From an uncultured Bifidobacteriaceae bacterium (GTDB lineage Bacteria; Actinomycetota; Actinomycetes; Actinomycetales; Bifidobacteriaceae), in contig CAMPNN010000011.1 in assembly GCA_946891915.1 (NCBI GenBank), forward strand, positions 1-25,990: a stretch of 25,990 bases of DNA, written 5' to 3'. The first letter of the stretch is position 1, and each line of letters begins with the position of its first letter. Both the position numbers and the translations under genes were made by a program. The notes under the pieces were generated by a model. That model searched no databases. It was not told where the DNA came from and was given only the letters and a program-made list of their open reading frames with translations. Shown piece by piece: positions 17,501-24,784 of the stretch.

Positions 17501-20500
17501 GCTGTTCTGAATGACGGAGGTGTCCTTTTTTACAGGCTCAGGAGTTACGTTCACAGTAACTTTTACATCAGAAGAAGTTCCAGGCTTTCCATTTACACCT
17601 GGAACAGTGACGGTTATTGTGCCGGTCTGTGTACCAGAATCCTTAGTACTTGGCCCATTGTCCTTCCACTCGAACTTAGTGCCATTAGGGAACTTACTCT
17701 TATTGTCAGAATCCTTAATAACATTCTCAGCTTTTGGCAGTGTGCCATTTTGTGGAACGTTCACAACCTTCGCTTCTGGCGTTGGCAAAACGTTCACCTT
17801 CACGTCCACTTCCACAGGATCTTGACCTGGGAGGGTAACAATAATCTTGCCATTCTTTGCGCCCGGATTGTTAGTATCTGGTTTATCTTCAGGCTTCCAC
17901 TCGAACGTAGTGCCATCTGGGTACTTATTCGTTTTGTCAGAATCCTTAATGACATCTTCAGCGTTAGGCAAATCCGTGTCTTGTGGCACGTTAATTTGTG
18001 GAGCACCTGGATCAACAACGTTCACTGTTACAGGCACTTCTTTAGAAGGCTGACCTGGAACTGTTACAACAACAATTCCTGACTTGCCTGTTCCTTCCGA
18101 AGAAGTATCTGGCTTGCCAGTTTCATTGCCGTTCTCTTTCTTCCACTCGAAGGTGGTTCCCTCAGGGAACTTATCCTTATTGGAAATCATATCTTCTGGC
18201 TTAGGTTCCGCACCCTTTGGCACAGTCACGGTTTTGCCCTTAGCAGTTGGAGCCTTAATAATTACAGGCACGTTGATCACGGTTTTTGATCCATCCGGAT
18301 ACGTAACTGTTACAGGCGCCTCAAACTTGCCAGCCTTATCTCCAGTAGGGATCTTATCCTTATCGCCATCAGCAATAGAGTAAGTTGGCTGAGTTTCACC
18401 TGCTGGCCAAGTAGGAATCGTAACCTTACTTGTAATGTCGTTTTCGCTAGGCTTTCCGCTGTCGATAGCCTTTTCAAGTGGTTCAGCTTGTGGAGTATGT
18501 GTATTCGCATCCGTATCCTTAACAACCACATGAACATTTACAGTGTCAGTCGTACCATCTGGGTATTTAACAATAACCGGTACATCGCTTTCGCCTGGAG
18601 TATTCGTATCTGGAAGCGTTGTTTCAGTTCCCACAGTCTTAGTCGGCTGCTCTTTGCCATCGCCACTTGGATAATTAGGCACATTTACTTGATTAGTAAT
18701 ATCGTCTTTGCTAATCGTTTCGCCGTGCTTCTTCGTAAGAGTTGTAGCGGTTGGTTCGTAAGAGTCGGAATCCTTATTCAAGATTGTAACGTTTACGTCC
18801 ACATCTTCGCTTGTGCCGTCCGGATACTTAACTGTTACAGGTACTGTGTAAACTCCAGGCTTTGAGTCTTTCCCTGGAATATTATTCTTGTCCTTGACTG
18901 TGTAAGAGATTTTATCTTTATCTCCAGCGAAGTTTGGAACCTTCACCTTACCAATAATTTCATCCTCTTTAATAGTTGAGCCGTAAGACTTTTCTAGTGT
19001 AGAAGACGTTGGTGTGTAAATATCCTTGTCAGTATCCCTAACTACCACTGGAACTTCAAGAACAACTTCTGACCCATCTGGGTATGTGACCTTAACAGGT
19101 ACGTTAGTTGTGCCAGTCTTAGTCATATCAGGCAAGTTGTTTTTGTCTACAAGCTCTACTGTTGTTTTGCTCTTATCCGGGGTCTCTCCATCAACTGTAG
19201 AAGTCTTTACAGCATTCGTAATCTCTTCAGCGGTAAGTGCTGGATCATTACGCTTCTTGCTGATAGCTTCTGCGCTTGGCTTGTAGGTCTCTTTATCTGG
19301 ATTGCCAACTGTTACAGGAACTTCCACGTAATTCTCAGAACCGTCAGGATACTTAACAGTAACCTTAACGTTTACGGTTCCAGGAGTCTTAGTGTCGATA
19401 TGTGTTTGACCTTTATCAACCGTAATTGTTGTACCATTTGGTTTGTTTGGAACAGTGACTTTAGCAATGATGTCATTGTCAGAAGGCTTGGTTTTACCAT
19501 AACCAACGTTGATTCCCTCAGGCTGCTTTGGCTCATACTTCTTATTCTGAGGCTCGCCAACCTTAACGGTTACCGTTGCACGACTCTTAGAGCCATCCTT
19601 ATATGTAATGGTTACAGGAACAGTAAAATCGCCAGGCTGAGTGCCATCTGGAACAGTCTTATCATCATCAATAGCAATACTTGCGACGTCGTCTGGAAGC
19701 TTTGTAAGATCGGTTGTTTCGCCATTCTTCTTTAGCTTAATGCCATTACCAGTGCCAACGCCCTTAATCTTGCTGGATATGTTCTTCTTATTCGGCTTCT
19801 TATTGTAGTCAATGTTAATCGTTTGACCTTCTGGCGTATAAGTTTCGCTTTGTGGATCCAAAACCTTAACGGTTACTGTTGCAACGTCACTAGAGCCATC
19901 CGAATACTTAACCTTAACCTGCACTTTGCTTTCGCCAGGCTTATCGGTGCTTGGAACGGAACTGTTGTCTACAATAGTCACAGTTGGCTTATTTTTATCG
20001 TCAGGTTTTGCTGTGCTTTTCCACTTAAGACCATTGTTGTCACCAAAGGACGTAACCTTTTTCTTCAATTCTTCCGCACTAGAATGCCAAGGCACTTCAA
20101 TTGTTTTGCCTTCAGGCTCAAAATCGTTTGAATCTTTCTGAATTTTTACAGGAACTTCCACTTTTTCTGTTGACTTATCTGGGTAATGAATTGTTACAGG
20201 AATAGTGTAATTTCCATTCTTAGTAGGAATATTGCCAACTTCAAATGTTATGCCGTCTTTTTTGATTGGTGCATTTGGAGCATCGTATTTAGTGATTTTA
20301 ATAGCGTCTTTAATGGCATCTTTATTTGCAGGATTATTAACTTTAGATGCGGTAGCAGTATGCTCTTCAGCATCCGTGTACACAGAAATCTGAATATTTA
20401 GCGTGGATTTATTGCCGGCTTCGTCTGTAACAACAAGCTCACGAGACCACTTATTTTCTGACGAATTAGGTATATTCGGATCTCGCTGAGCAGTACCCGT

Positions 20501-23500
20501 AATAGTAATTTTTGCAGGCTTTTTCGCAGAATTCTTATCGCTATTAGTGATACTAATCTTGCTGCCAGTTATGTTTGTAGGCAAATCCGAACCAAATTTT
20601 GCGCTACTGATCTTGCCGCTGTTATCGTAAGCGTTGATATCAATGCTGAACTGCTCGCCCTTATGCACCTTGAATTGGTAGTACATTTGTTTATCGTCAT
20701 GTTTCACCTGATTTGTAGCAGGCTTCTCAATAACAGGCGCAATATCGTCCGTAACGGTAACTTTTGTATCTACTTCCTTAGTAGAACCATCTGGGAACGT
20801 TATGAGAACTTTAGCAGTTGTATCTTTGCCAGTCGTATTCCAATTTGGTTCCTGAGCCCAAGAATACTTAGCGTCCTTAGGTAGTTTCTTCACTGCTTCT
20901 GCATCAATGCCGCTCTTAGGATCCGGATGCTTTGTGCCGCTACTCATGTTGTACGTCACAGTCGTGCCTGTGACTTTGCTATACTTCTCTGCCTGCGTCT
21001 TAACAACAAACTCCACAGCCACTTTTGTAGTGTTGCCCGAAGGATCCACCGCCGTGATAGTACGCTTATACTTGCCAGGCTGAGTGTTGAGTGGAGTAGT
21101 GCCATCAAGCATCAAAGTCTTAGGATTATCAGTTGTGCCAGTTCCGGTAGGATCTTTTTCTTTCTCGCCTGGAGTTTTAGGCGTTAAAGTCAAAGTTGTA
21201 ACGTTACCGCTATTGTCGGTTGCAGTAATCTTAATATCGTTCTTGTCACCGTGGTACGTGTCAATCTTTGTGTAGTCTACTTTACCTTCAGTAATCTTGT
21301 CGGTTACTTCAACCCAAGTGTTGTTAGGGCCTTTCTTGTACACCTTTATTACTGGTTTTACTTTATCTTGAACTGTTACAGCTACATCAATATCCTTAGG
21401 TTCTCCTCCAGGAATGCTGACTTTTACTGTGCCTTTCTTTTCATTTCCAGTTGAGTCGGTTTCAGGTTTATTAACCCAAGTGTATGTTGTTCCAGAAGGA
21501 ACGTTTTTGCTGTTCTCAAATATCTTCTTAGCATCATCATTAGTAAGTTCATGACCTAAGTCAACGGTAATAGGATTTTTCTTCAGTTCGTAAGGTTGCT
21601 TAACTGTTAGCTTAACTTCCTTCTCAGTTGTGTTTCCAGCAGCATCGGTAACTGAGAACTTAAGTTTGTGTTCTCCAACTTCATTTGCTTTCATGCCGAG
21701 TATCGTAATTTTTACTTTGCGATGTTTAGAATTATCTTTCGTTTCTTGGTATTCAATCTTCAAACGTGAGAAATCACCATTTACAAGTTGTGCTAACGGA
21801 GCTGCAATATTGAAGTCGTCAATTTTAATATCATCTGTTGCTTCAAGATTAAAGCTTAAGTTTTCTCCAACTTTTGCAGTTGCGTCGTTTGCTGTAAGTG
21901 TTGGAGCTTGTTTATCTTCTGTAGCTTGATGGTTTTCACTTTTATCGGAAGATAAATTGAAGGATCTTGTAATTTTATCCCGAGGGTTGTTGTATGAACT
22001 GTTTGTAACTGCATACACGCTTCCTGCAGGTATGCCATTAGCTACAGTAATAGTTGCTTTACCGTCTTTGACTTCGGCAGTAGAGCCAATTGCTCTACCT
22101 TTGGCATCGTATAAGGTAACCGTGTTTGTGGCGTCTGGTATAAACCCAGTGCCGACGTTTACTACTACTTTCTGGTTTTGAATTTTTGCGCGACCGTTCA
22201 AATCCGTTTCAATAACAGGTGTTTGCGGCTTAACGTTAAATGTTACAGTAGTGTCTTTGCGGCTATCGTCTGTGTAATTTACTCTGACAGTTTTGTTAAA
22301 AGTGCCAATTGTGCTGGAATTAGGCTTTCCGCCGCGCCATTCGACTGTTTTCGGCTTAACTTTATTGTCAGTGTTATTTTCGAGTGTTATGTAATTGCTT
22401 GGTTGTTTAAGTTCATCCCCAACAGTTACAGTGTTCTCGCTACCTTTTGGTGCGTGCTCAAAAGCAAGTGGTTTTTTAACTATTACAGGAATGTCTACTG
22501 TATGACTGGATCCATCTGCATATGTAATCTTTGCTGTAACTTTTAGTTTATTTTTAGAACGTTTGAAAGCGCTTTCGGACAGTTTTGTACTTGGTAGCTT
22601 CTTGCCAAAAGTTATTGTACCGTTTCCAGCATTGTTTTTTATCTGCTTCGTGAGCATATCGTCAGTAAGCGTCTTCCCCCAATCAACAGTAAGCTCCTCG
22701 GCTGTTGGGGAAGGATACTTCTGGTTCAGGTTCTTAAGATGTACAGTGACATTCTTTTTTGCTGTGTTGCCAGAAGCGTCGGTTGCAGAAACTGTAATCG
22801 TGTAGTCGGAGTTTACTGGATTCTTTTTTTCATCCTTGTGCTCAAACGTAACGTCTTTAATTTCGTGTTTGTAAGGATTCTTTTCAGTTGCGTCATAACC
22901 GTCCTTATTATTCTCATCAAAGTTTGCATTCTTTATGCTATCCGGGAATCCTTTTACAGAGAACTTCGTCACCTTTTCGCTGTTGTCGGACGTGCCGAAA
23001 GTGATTTGTTGCTTATCGCCCTGATACACGGTAATGCTACTGGAATCATCTGTAAGCTCCTTGCCATTCAAATACAGCTTTGGAGGCAAATTGTCGCTTT
23101 TTGTGCGAGTGAAGCTTTCGTCGTGAGTTCGTCCGGAAATAAATGTGTAAGCAGAGTGTGTACTTCTTCCGTAAGAGCTTGTGTTCGCATACGTAAAAGC
23201 ATTTTGAATTTCGTCTCTGGTTACGCCTTTACGCAGCTTTACCTTGCAATGCATGCGTACAGCGTAATCAACATTAACAGTTGTTATACCAATGCCGTAG
23301 TTGTATCCGCTATAAGGGCTTGGTCCAGGAGCTATAGCCTTCTTAATAGCGTCATCTAAATCTTTTTCTCTAACGTGGAAGTTGTCGGATATATCTTGTC
23401 CTCTACTTCTTCCGTTACGAACGTTCATTGAATACTTATAAGTAGAGCCATTATGAGAACGGTCGTTGTTAAATAAATTCTGATCGAACGATTTGTCTGC

Positions 23501-24142
23501 AACGTGATCAAACAAACCAATATCGTGCGAAAGATTTGCATACGTTTTAGGTGAGCTGCCATTGCGCTTGTAGAAATCAAATCGTAACTCGGTTACGGTA
23601 TCGCCTTTATATCTGCCATTGTCTAGGTCTGCAACAGCATAAGGCACTAGCCACACATATTGCTGTTTTTTTGACGATGTAAGCATGGACTTGCCGTCAT
23701 TGTTAAAGAACACGTCGAAGACTAAATACTTAGTGCCATTAGTTTCTTCAACATGCGCATACATATCCGTCTTGTTCTTTAGGTTGTCGTAGTCACCCTT
23801 GTTGTAGTCATCATGACTTTCGTCAGGGTTCACGTATCCTGCATCACCATTACTATTTTGGAAGCGCCAGCGCTGATACTCAAGAATATTCGGCGTATGC
23901 AGCCAAGGATTAGGGTCGTTCTTACGCACTTCTTCCGCAAAAGCCGCTGTAGTTGGAGGAAGAAGAATATTAGAGGATGCGAGGATTGGCTGACCGCCCA
24001 AGCATGTGGCTGCAGTCAGAACTGTGGCAAGCGTGCTCAATGACACCTTTCGCATAGTTGCAGCAACAGAAGCTGAGTCAATGTTTGTAAATGAACGCTT
24101 TACTTGCTCGCGTGCATGCTTTTTGCGGGTGTTGTTTGCCAT
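14534..24142 (-). CDS. Giant wall-anchored surface protein with Rib/YPDG-type repeats
   Basis: This is a 3202-aa secreted protein. A long polar N-region and hydrophobic stretch (about 30-69) form an extended signal peptide, with likely cleavage after AFA (69). Residues 75-350 form a non-repetitive domain I do not recognise, possibly the ligand-binding head. About ten Ig/HYR-like beta modules with DxSGNT-type motifs follow to about 1330. Then come seven Rib-like repeats with TYPDGS...VPVTV (about 1335-1965), six shorter repeats with P(D/E)GTxFEWK (1966-2430), and alternating bacterial Ig-like modules (2431 to about 2845). A Pro-Thr/Pro-Glu stalk, one more module and an Asn/Gly/Thr-rich segment precede the anchor. 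The C-terminus is LGETG (3168-3172), a hydrophobic helix and RKKKRK, a sorting signal departing from LPxTG. The start at 24142 has a weak AAAGGA about 12 nt upstream; Met30 has none. Adhesin function is inferred from architecture. The reading frame is uninterrupted. Confidence 0.93.
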   Translation of the reverse strand: MANNTRKKHAREQVKRSFTNIDSASVAATMRKVSLSTLATVLTAATCLGGQPILASSNILLPPTTAAFAEEVRKNDPNPWLHTPNILEYQRWRFQNSNGDAGYVNPDESHDDYNKGDYDNLKNKTDMYAHVEETNGTKYLVFDVFFNNDGKSMLTSSKKQQYVWLVPYAVADLDNGRYKGDTVTELRFDFYKRNGSSPKTYANLSHDIGLFDHVADKSFDQNLFNNDRSHNGSTYKYSMNVRNGRSRGQDISDNFHVREKDLDDAIKKAIAPGPSPYSGYNYGIGITTVNVDYAVRMHCKVKLRKGVTRDEIQNAFTYANTSSYGRSTHSAYTFISGRTHDESFTRTKSDNLPPKLYLNGKELTDDSSSITVYQGDKQQITFGTSDNSEKVTKFSVKGFPDSIKNANFDENNKDGYDATEKNPYKHEIKDVTFEHKDEKKNPVNSDYTITVSATDASGNTAKKNVTVHLKNLNQKYPSPTAEELTVDWGKTLTDDMLTKQIKNNAGNGTITFGKKLPSTKLSESAFKRSKNKLKVTAKITYADGSSHTVDIPVIVKKPLAFEHAPKGSENTVTVGDELKQPSNYITLENNTDNKVKPKTVEWRGGKPNSSTIGTFNKTVRVNYTDDSRKDTTVTFNVKPQTPVIETDLNGRAKIQNQKVVVNVGTGFIPDATNTVTLYDAKGRAIGSTAEVKDGKATITVANGIPAGSVYAVTNSSYNNPRDKITRSFNLSSDKSENHQATEDKQAPTLTANDATAKVGENLSFNLEATDDIKIDDFNIAAPLAQLVNGDFSRLKIEYQETKDNSKHRKVKITILGMKANEVGEHKLKFSVTDAAGNTTEKEVKLTVKQPYELKKNPITVDLGHELTNDDAKKIFENSKNVPSGTTYTWVNKPETDSTGNEKKGTVKVSIPGGEPKDIDVAVTVQDKVKPVIKVYKKGPNNTWVEVTDKITEGKVDYTKIDTYHGDKNDIKITATDNSGNVTTLTLTPKTPGEKEKDPTGTGTTDNPKTLMLDGTTPLNTQPGKYKRTITAVDPSGNTTKVAVEFVVKTQAEKYSKVTGTTVTYNMSSGTKHPDPKSGIDAEAVKKLPKDAKYSWAQEPNWNTTGKDTTAKVLITFPDGSTKEVDTKVTVTDDIAPVIEKPATNQVKHDDKQMYYQFKVHKGEQFSIDINAYDNSGKISSAKFGSDLPTNITGSKISITNSDKNSAKKPAKITITGTAQRDPNIPNSSENKWSRELVVTDEAGNKSTLNIQISVYTDAEEHTATASKVNNPANKDAIKDAIKITKYDAPNAPIKKDGITFEVGNIPTKNGNYTIPVTIHYPDKSTEKVEVPVKIQKDSNDFEPEGKTIEVPWHSSAEELKKKVTSFGDNNGLKWKSTAKPDDKNKPTVTIVDNSSVPSTDKPGESKVQVKVKYSDGSSDVATVTVKVLDPQSETYTPEGQTINIDYNKKPNKKNISSKIKGVGTGNGIKLKKNGETTDLTKLPDDVASIAIDDDKTVPDGTQPGDFTVPVTITYKDGSKSRATVTVKVGEPQNKKYEPKQPEGINVGYGKTKPSDNDIIAKVTVPNKPNGTTITVDKGQTHIDTKTPGTVNVKVTVKYPDGSENYVEVPVTVGNPDKETYKPSAEAISKKRNDPALTAEEITNAVKTSTVDGETPDKSKTTVELVDKNNLPDMTKTGTTNVPVKVTYPDGSEVVLEVPVVVRDTDKDIYTPTSSTLEKSYGSTIKEDEIIGKVKVPNFAGDKDKISYTVKDKNNIPGKDSKPGVYTVPVTVKYPDGTSEDVDVNVTILNKDSDSYEPTATTLTKKHGETISKDDITNQVNVPNYPSGDGKEQPTKTVGTETTLPDTNTPGESDVPVIVKYPDGTTDTVNVHVVVKDTDANTHTPQAEPLEKAIDSGKPSENDITSKVTIPTWPAGETQPTYSIADGDKDKIPTGDKAGKFEAPVTVTYPDGSKTVINVPVIIKAPTAKGKTVTVPKGAEPKPEDMISNKDKFPEGTTFEWKKENGNETGKPDTSSEGTGKSGIVVVTVPGQPSKEVPVTVNVVDPGAPQINVPQDTDLPNAEDVIKDSDKTNKYPDGTTFEWKPEDKPDTNNPGAKNGKIIVTLPGQDPVEVDVKVNVLPTPEAKVVNVPQNGTLPKAENVIKDSDNKSKFPNGTKFEWKDNGPSTKDSGTQTGTITVTVPGVNGKPGTSSDVKVTVNVTPEPVKKDTSVIQNSDPDPKNSIENNGDFPEGTKFEWSKGQDGKSGKPDTSTTGEKTVNVVVTVPGQKPQTVEVKVNVTPAPEGKDITVLQKTDSTDTTPKPQEVIKNNSDLPKDADVSWKKKPDTSKTGNQPGIVTVTVPGESAIDIPVNVLVVPNPEAKKVSVHVGDSPSAENSIANKDELPKGTKFAWATNGTPDTSSEGQKSGTVVVTIPGMEKPVNVPVTVNVVAQNKPFINDGKAENKPDSNKTTITGKGTPGAIIKVKDDKGTPLKDDKGEDITTKVDDKGNFTVDVPHQKPGTTLQLVPSNDGTEGTPVDVNVIAKPKAPTITVPSDNAGGKQGDGDVTVTPPTGSASVVKIEINAKPNPLNGPEKPVRTIVVKKDGNTWKIDGDAPEGVKVDGKTGEVTIPAKDLEDGSTITAVAKDKDDKPSDPATAVTGFKTPQISDQNIAPKSDDSNKQIITGKTLPGATVTVTGTDNNQIGTPVTADKDGNFTITIPKQKPGAIVTLTPTNGKGEGAKTGDSVNITVGGNIAKPKIDTPTEGGASVTPDLTDTRVNKVVITYTPEGSETTATITVVAEGDKHEWKIDGSAPNGVTVNPQTGVVTIPADKIKHGSTITAQSEDSSDKTDKSKSGEVTAKVSEKEKPAPAPTPTPTPTPTPTPEPEPEPSPIPTDRPLVVTPQNGEDQGSATVTPPAGAESMEITFIPENEETFSGIGTPGIPSYEELTPEVIYPNSQEPGNNPGNTPGNATPGDNTTGNGTDGNGTTGNGTAGNKTPRVKIKIKKDAKGNWTFDGKVPDGVTVDPQTGKVTIPANKVKDNTEVTAQSKEGDTTSDESSGNTGKDPESAQTGQNPDQNPWQNPDSPTPEDWLNPERWSIPLQTPWHNYNPAQNTGANQNSDTAQKYTPAQNQNSDGNAPGTTANNGGANNGNANNGGADNNSANNNSAKSGENTNKRRSSGEIKKSKLGETGSAIAAAAAVTAIAAAIGTAFAVIARKKKRK
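15527..15612 (-). repeat. Pro-Thr / Pro-Glu stalk-coding microsatellite
   Basis: This hexanucleotide-like tract encodes a run of alternating Pro-Thr then Pro-Glu residues in the surface protein, between the Ig-like modules and the C-terminal module. Such extended proline-rich stalks lift adhesive domains through the wall. Units of six bases allow length changes without frameshift. Confidence 0.85.
16853..18247 (-). repeat. Six short (about 75-aa) repeats of the surface protein
   Basis: Residues 1966-2430 hold six copies of a module. Each begins with a VPxxxxxPxxExxI strand, passes through P(D/E/N)GTxFEWK and PDTSxxGxxxGxxxVTVPG, and ends VxVTVNV. They resemble shortened Rib domains. Conserved nucleotide stretches such as the FEWK codons recur, giving substrate for recombination between copies. 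Confidence 0.85.
18257..20140 (-). repeat. Seven Rib-like (YPDG) repeats of the surface protein
   Basis: Residues about 1335-1962 contain seven modules of about 80-105 aa. Each opens with a (F/Y/H)xP motif (for example DFEP at 1340-1343), has an alternating polar strand, a PG turn and the hallmark TYPDGS...VxVPVxV ending. They are diverged rather than identical, so the expansion is not recent. Rib modules form rigid rods in streptococcal surface proteins. Confidence 0.88.
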
Positions 24143-24154
24143 AATAATCCGTAA

Positions 24155-24160
24155 TCCTTT
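24155..24160 (-). promoter_or_regulatory. Weak ribosome binding site of the surface gene
   Basis: AAAGGA on the minus strand lies about 12 nt from the ATG at 24142. It is farther away than usual but is the only candidate, and it supports this start over the internal Met30 codon. Confidence 0.45.
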
Positions 24161-24201
24161 ATTCTTGTGCTTCTTAATTTAACGTTCTCTAATGTGCTGT
24201 G

Positions 24202-24231
24202 TATATAAACTTATGTCTAGTTCTTATTCAA
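24202..24231 (-). promoter_or_regulatory. Candidate promoter of the surface-protein gene
   Basis: On the minus strand TTGAAT (24226-24231) is followed after 18 bp by TATATA (24202-24207). Each matches four of six consensus positions. This would give a 5' leader of about 50 nt before the ATG at 24142. A second TATAAT string (24299-24304) has no clear -35. Confidence 0.35.
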
Positions 24232-24278
24232 ATACTAATTTTGTGTTTGTATAAAGTAGCTGTAGACAACAAGTACGC

Positions 24279-24287
24279 TTATGCACA
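24279..24287 (+). promoter_or_regulatory. DnaA box-like TTATGCACA
   Basis: Matches TTATNCACA exactly, in the AT-rich upstream region of the surface gene. It is one of two exact matches 176 bp apart. Confidence 0.4.
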
Positions 24288-24336
24288 TACTGCATAATAT
24301 TATATCGTATTTTTACTATTTTGATGTAATTTTTTA

Positions 24337-24354
24337 TTGTTACATAAGTAACAA
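24337..24354. promoter_or_regulatory. Palindrome TTGTTAC-ATAA-GTAACAA, candidate operator
   Basis: A perfect inverted repeat with 7-bp arms lies about 195 bp upstream of the surface-gene start, between the G tract and the candidate promoters. A related inverted repeat, GTTAC-N7-GTAAC, occurs at 24438-24454. The regulator is unknown. Confidence 0.45.
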
Positions 24355-24374
24355 TTGTAAAATTTTCTGTTTTC

Positions 24375-24385
24375 GGGGGGGGGGG
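24375..24385. repeat. Homopolymeric G tract of 11 bases upstream of the surface gene
   Basis: Eleven consecutive G (C on the coding strand of the surface gene) sit about 233 bp upstream of its start in an otherwise very AT-rich region. Tracts of this length are prone to slipped-strand mispairing. Being non-coding here, it would change promoter geometry or an upstream protein-binding site rather than a reading frame. Confidence 0.9.
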
Positions 24386-24454
24386 TAGTAGAAAGTATTG
24401 TTATAACGACTTAATATGAGATAAAATTAGAAAATTTGTTACAATATTCGTAAC

Positions 24455-24463
24455 TTATCCACA
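24455..24463 (+). promoter_or_regulatory. DnaA box TTATCCACA
   Basis: This is a perfect match to the classical high-affinity DnaA box. It directly follows a TTCGTAAC motif (24448-24454). No dnaA, dnaN or rpmH gene is nearby, so this is not evidently the chromosomal origin. Confidence 0.45.
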
Positions 24464-24506
24464 TAAAGCTTAATTGCGCCAATATCTGTTTGCTCTTCAG
24501 CAGCGA

Positions 24507-24519
24507 GCGCTTAAAGCGC
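24507..24519. other. Short palindrome GCGCTT-A-AAGCGC
   Basis: A perfect 6-bp inverted repeat at the edge of the 53-bp array. It lacks an adjoining T run, so a terminator role is unsupported. Confidence 0.5.
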
Positions 24520-24773
24520 GAGCGTTGGCTGGTTTGTGGAACATTTGCCGGAGTTTTACCTGGCGTTTGTAGCTACATCAGCCACTTTTTGGAACATTTG
24601 CCGGAATTTTACCTCGTGTTTGTGTACTTGGGTTGGGTGTAAGTCCACAAACGCGCGCATACTTCCTCGGGTTTGTGTACTCGGATTGGGTGTAAGTCCA
24701 CAAACGCGGGCACCTCGCCTCGCATTTGTAGCTACATCAGCCACTTTTTGGAACATTTGCCGGGGAATTTCAG
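24509..24773. repeat. 53-bp modular repeat array downstream of acpS
   Basis: Unit boundaries fall at 24562, 24615, 24668 and 24721, an exact 53-bp period, with a partial earlier unit. Units 24562 and 24721 share TTTGTAGCTACATCAGCCAC and TTGGAACATTTGCCGG. Units 24615 and 24668 instead share a core with TTGGGTGTAAGTCCACAAACGC (one difference to its left). All share the TTTGT start and most end CCTC. Unit 24615 folds into a stem CGTGTTTGTGTACTT (24615-24629) against AAGTCCACAAACGCG (24641-24655). The GGAACATTTGCCGG block also occurs in the partial unit at 24538. No conserved reading frame. Confidence 0.85.
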
Positions 24774-24784
24774 GAAGTTTGCGG

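Noticed and set aside
23990..24010. Possible lipoprotein signal around Cys47 (TAATCLGG) of the surface protein
   Set aside because: The residue before Cys is Thr, which does not fit a lipobox, and the hydrophobic stretch continues to a better AFA cleavage site with a C-terminal wall anchor present.
24241..24480. Chromosomal replication origin
   Set aside because: Two DnaA boxes and AT-richness are not enough without dnaA, dnaN or rpmH next to them.
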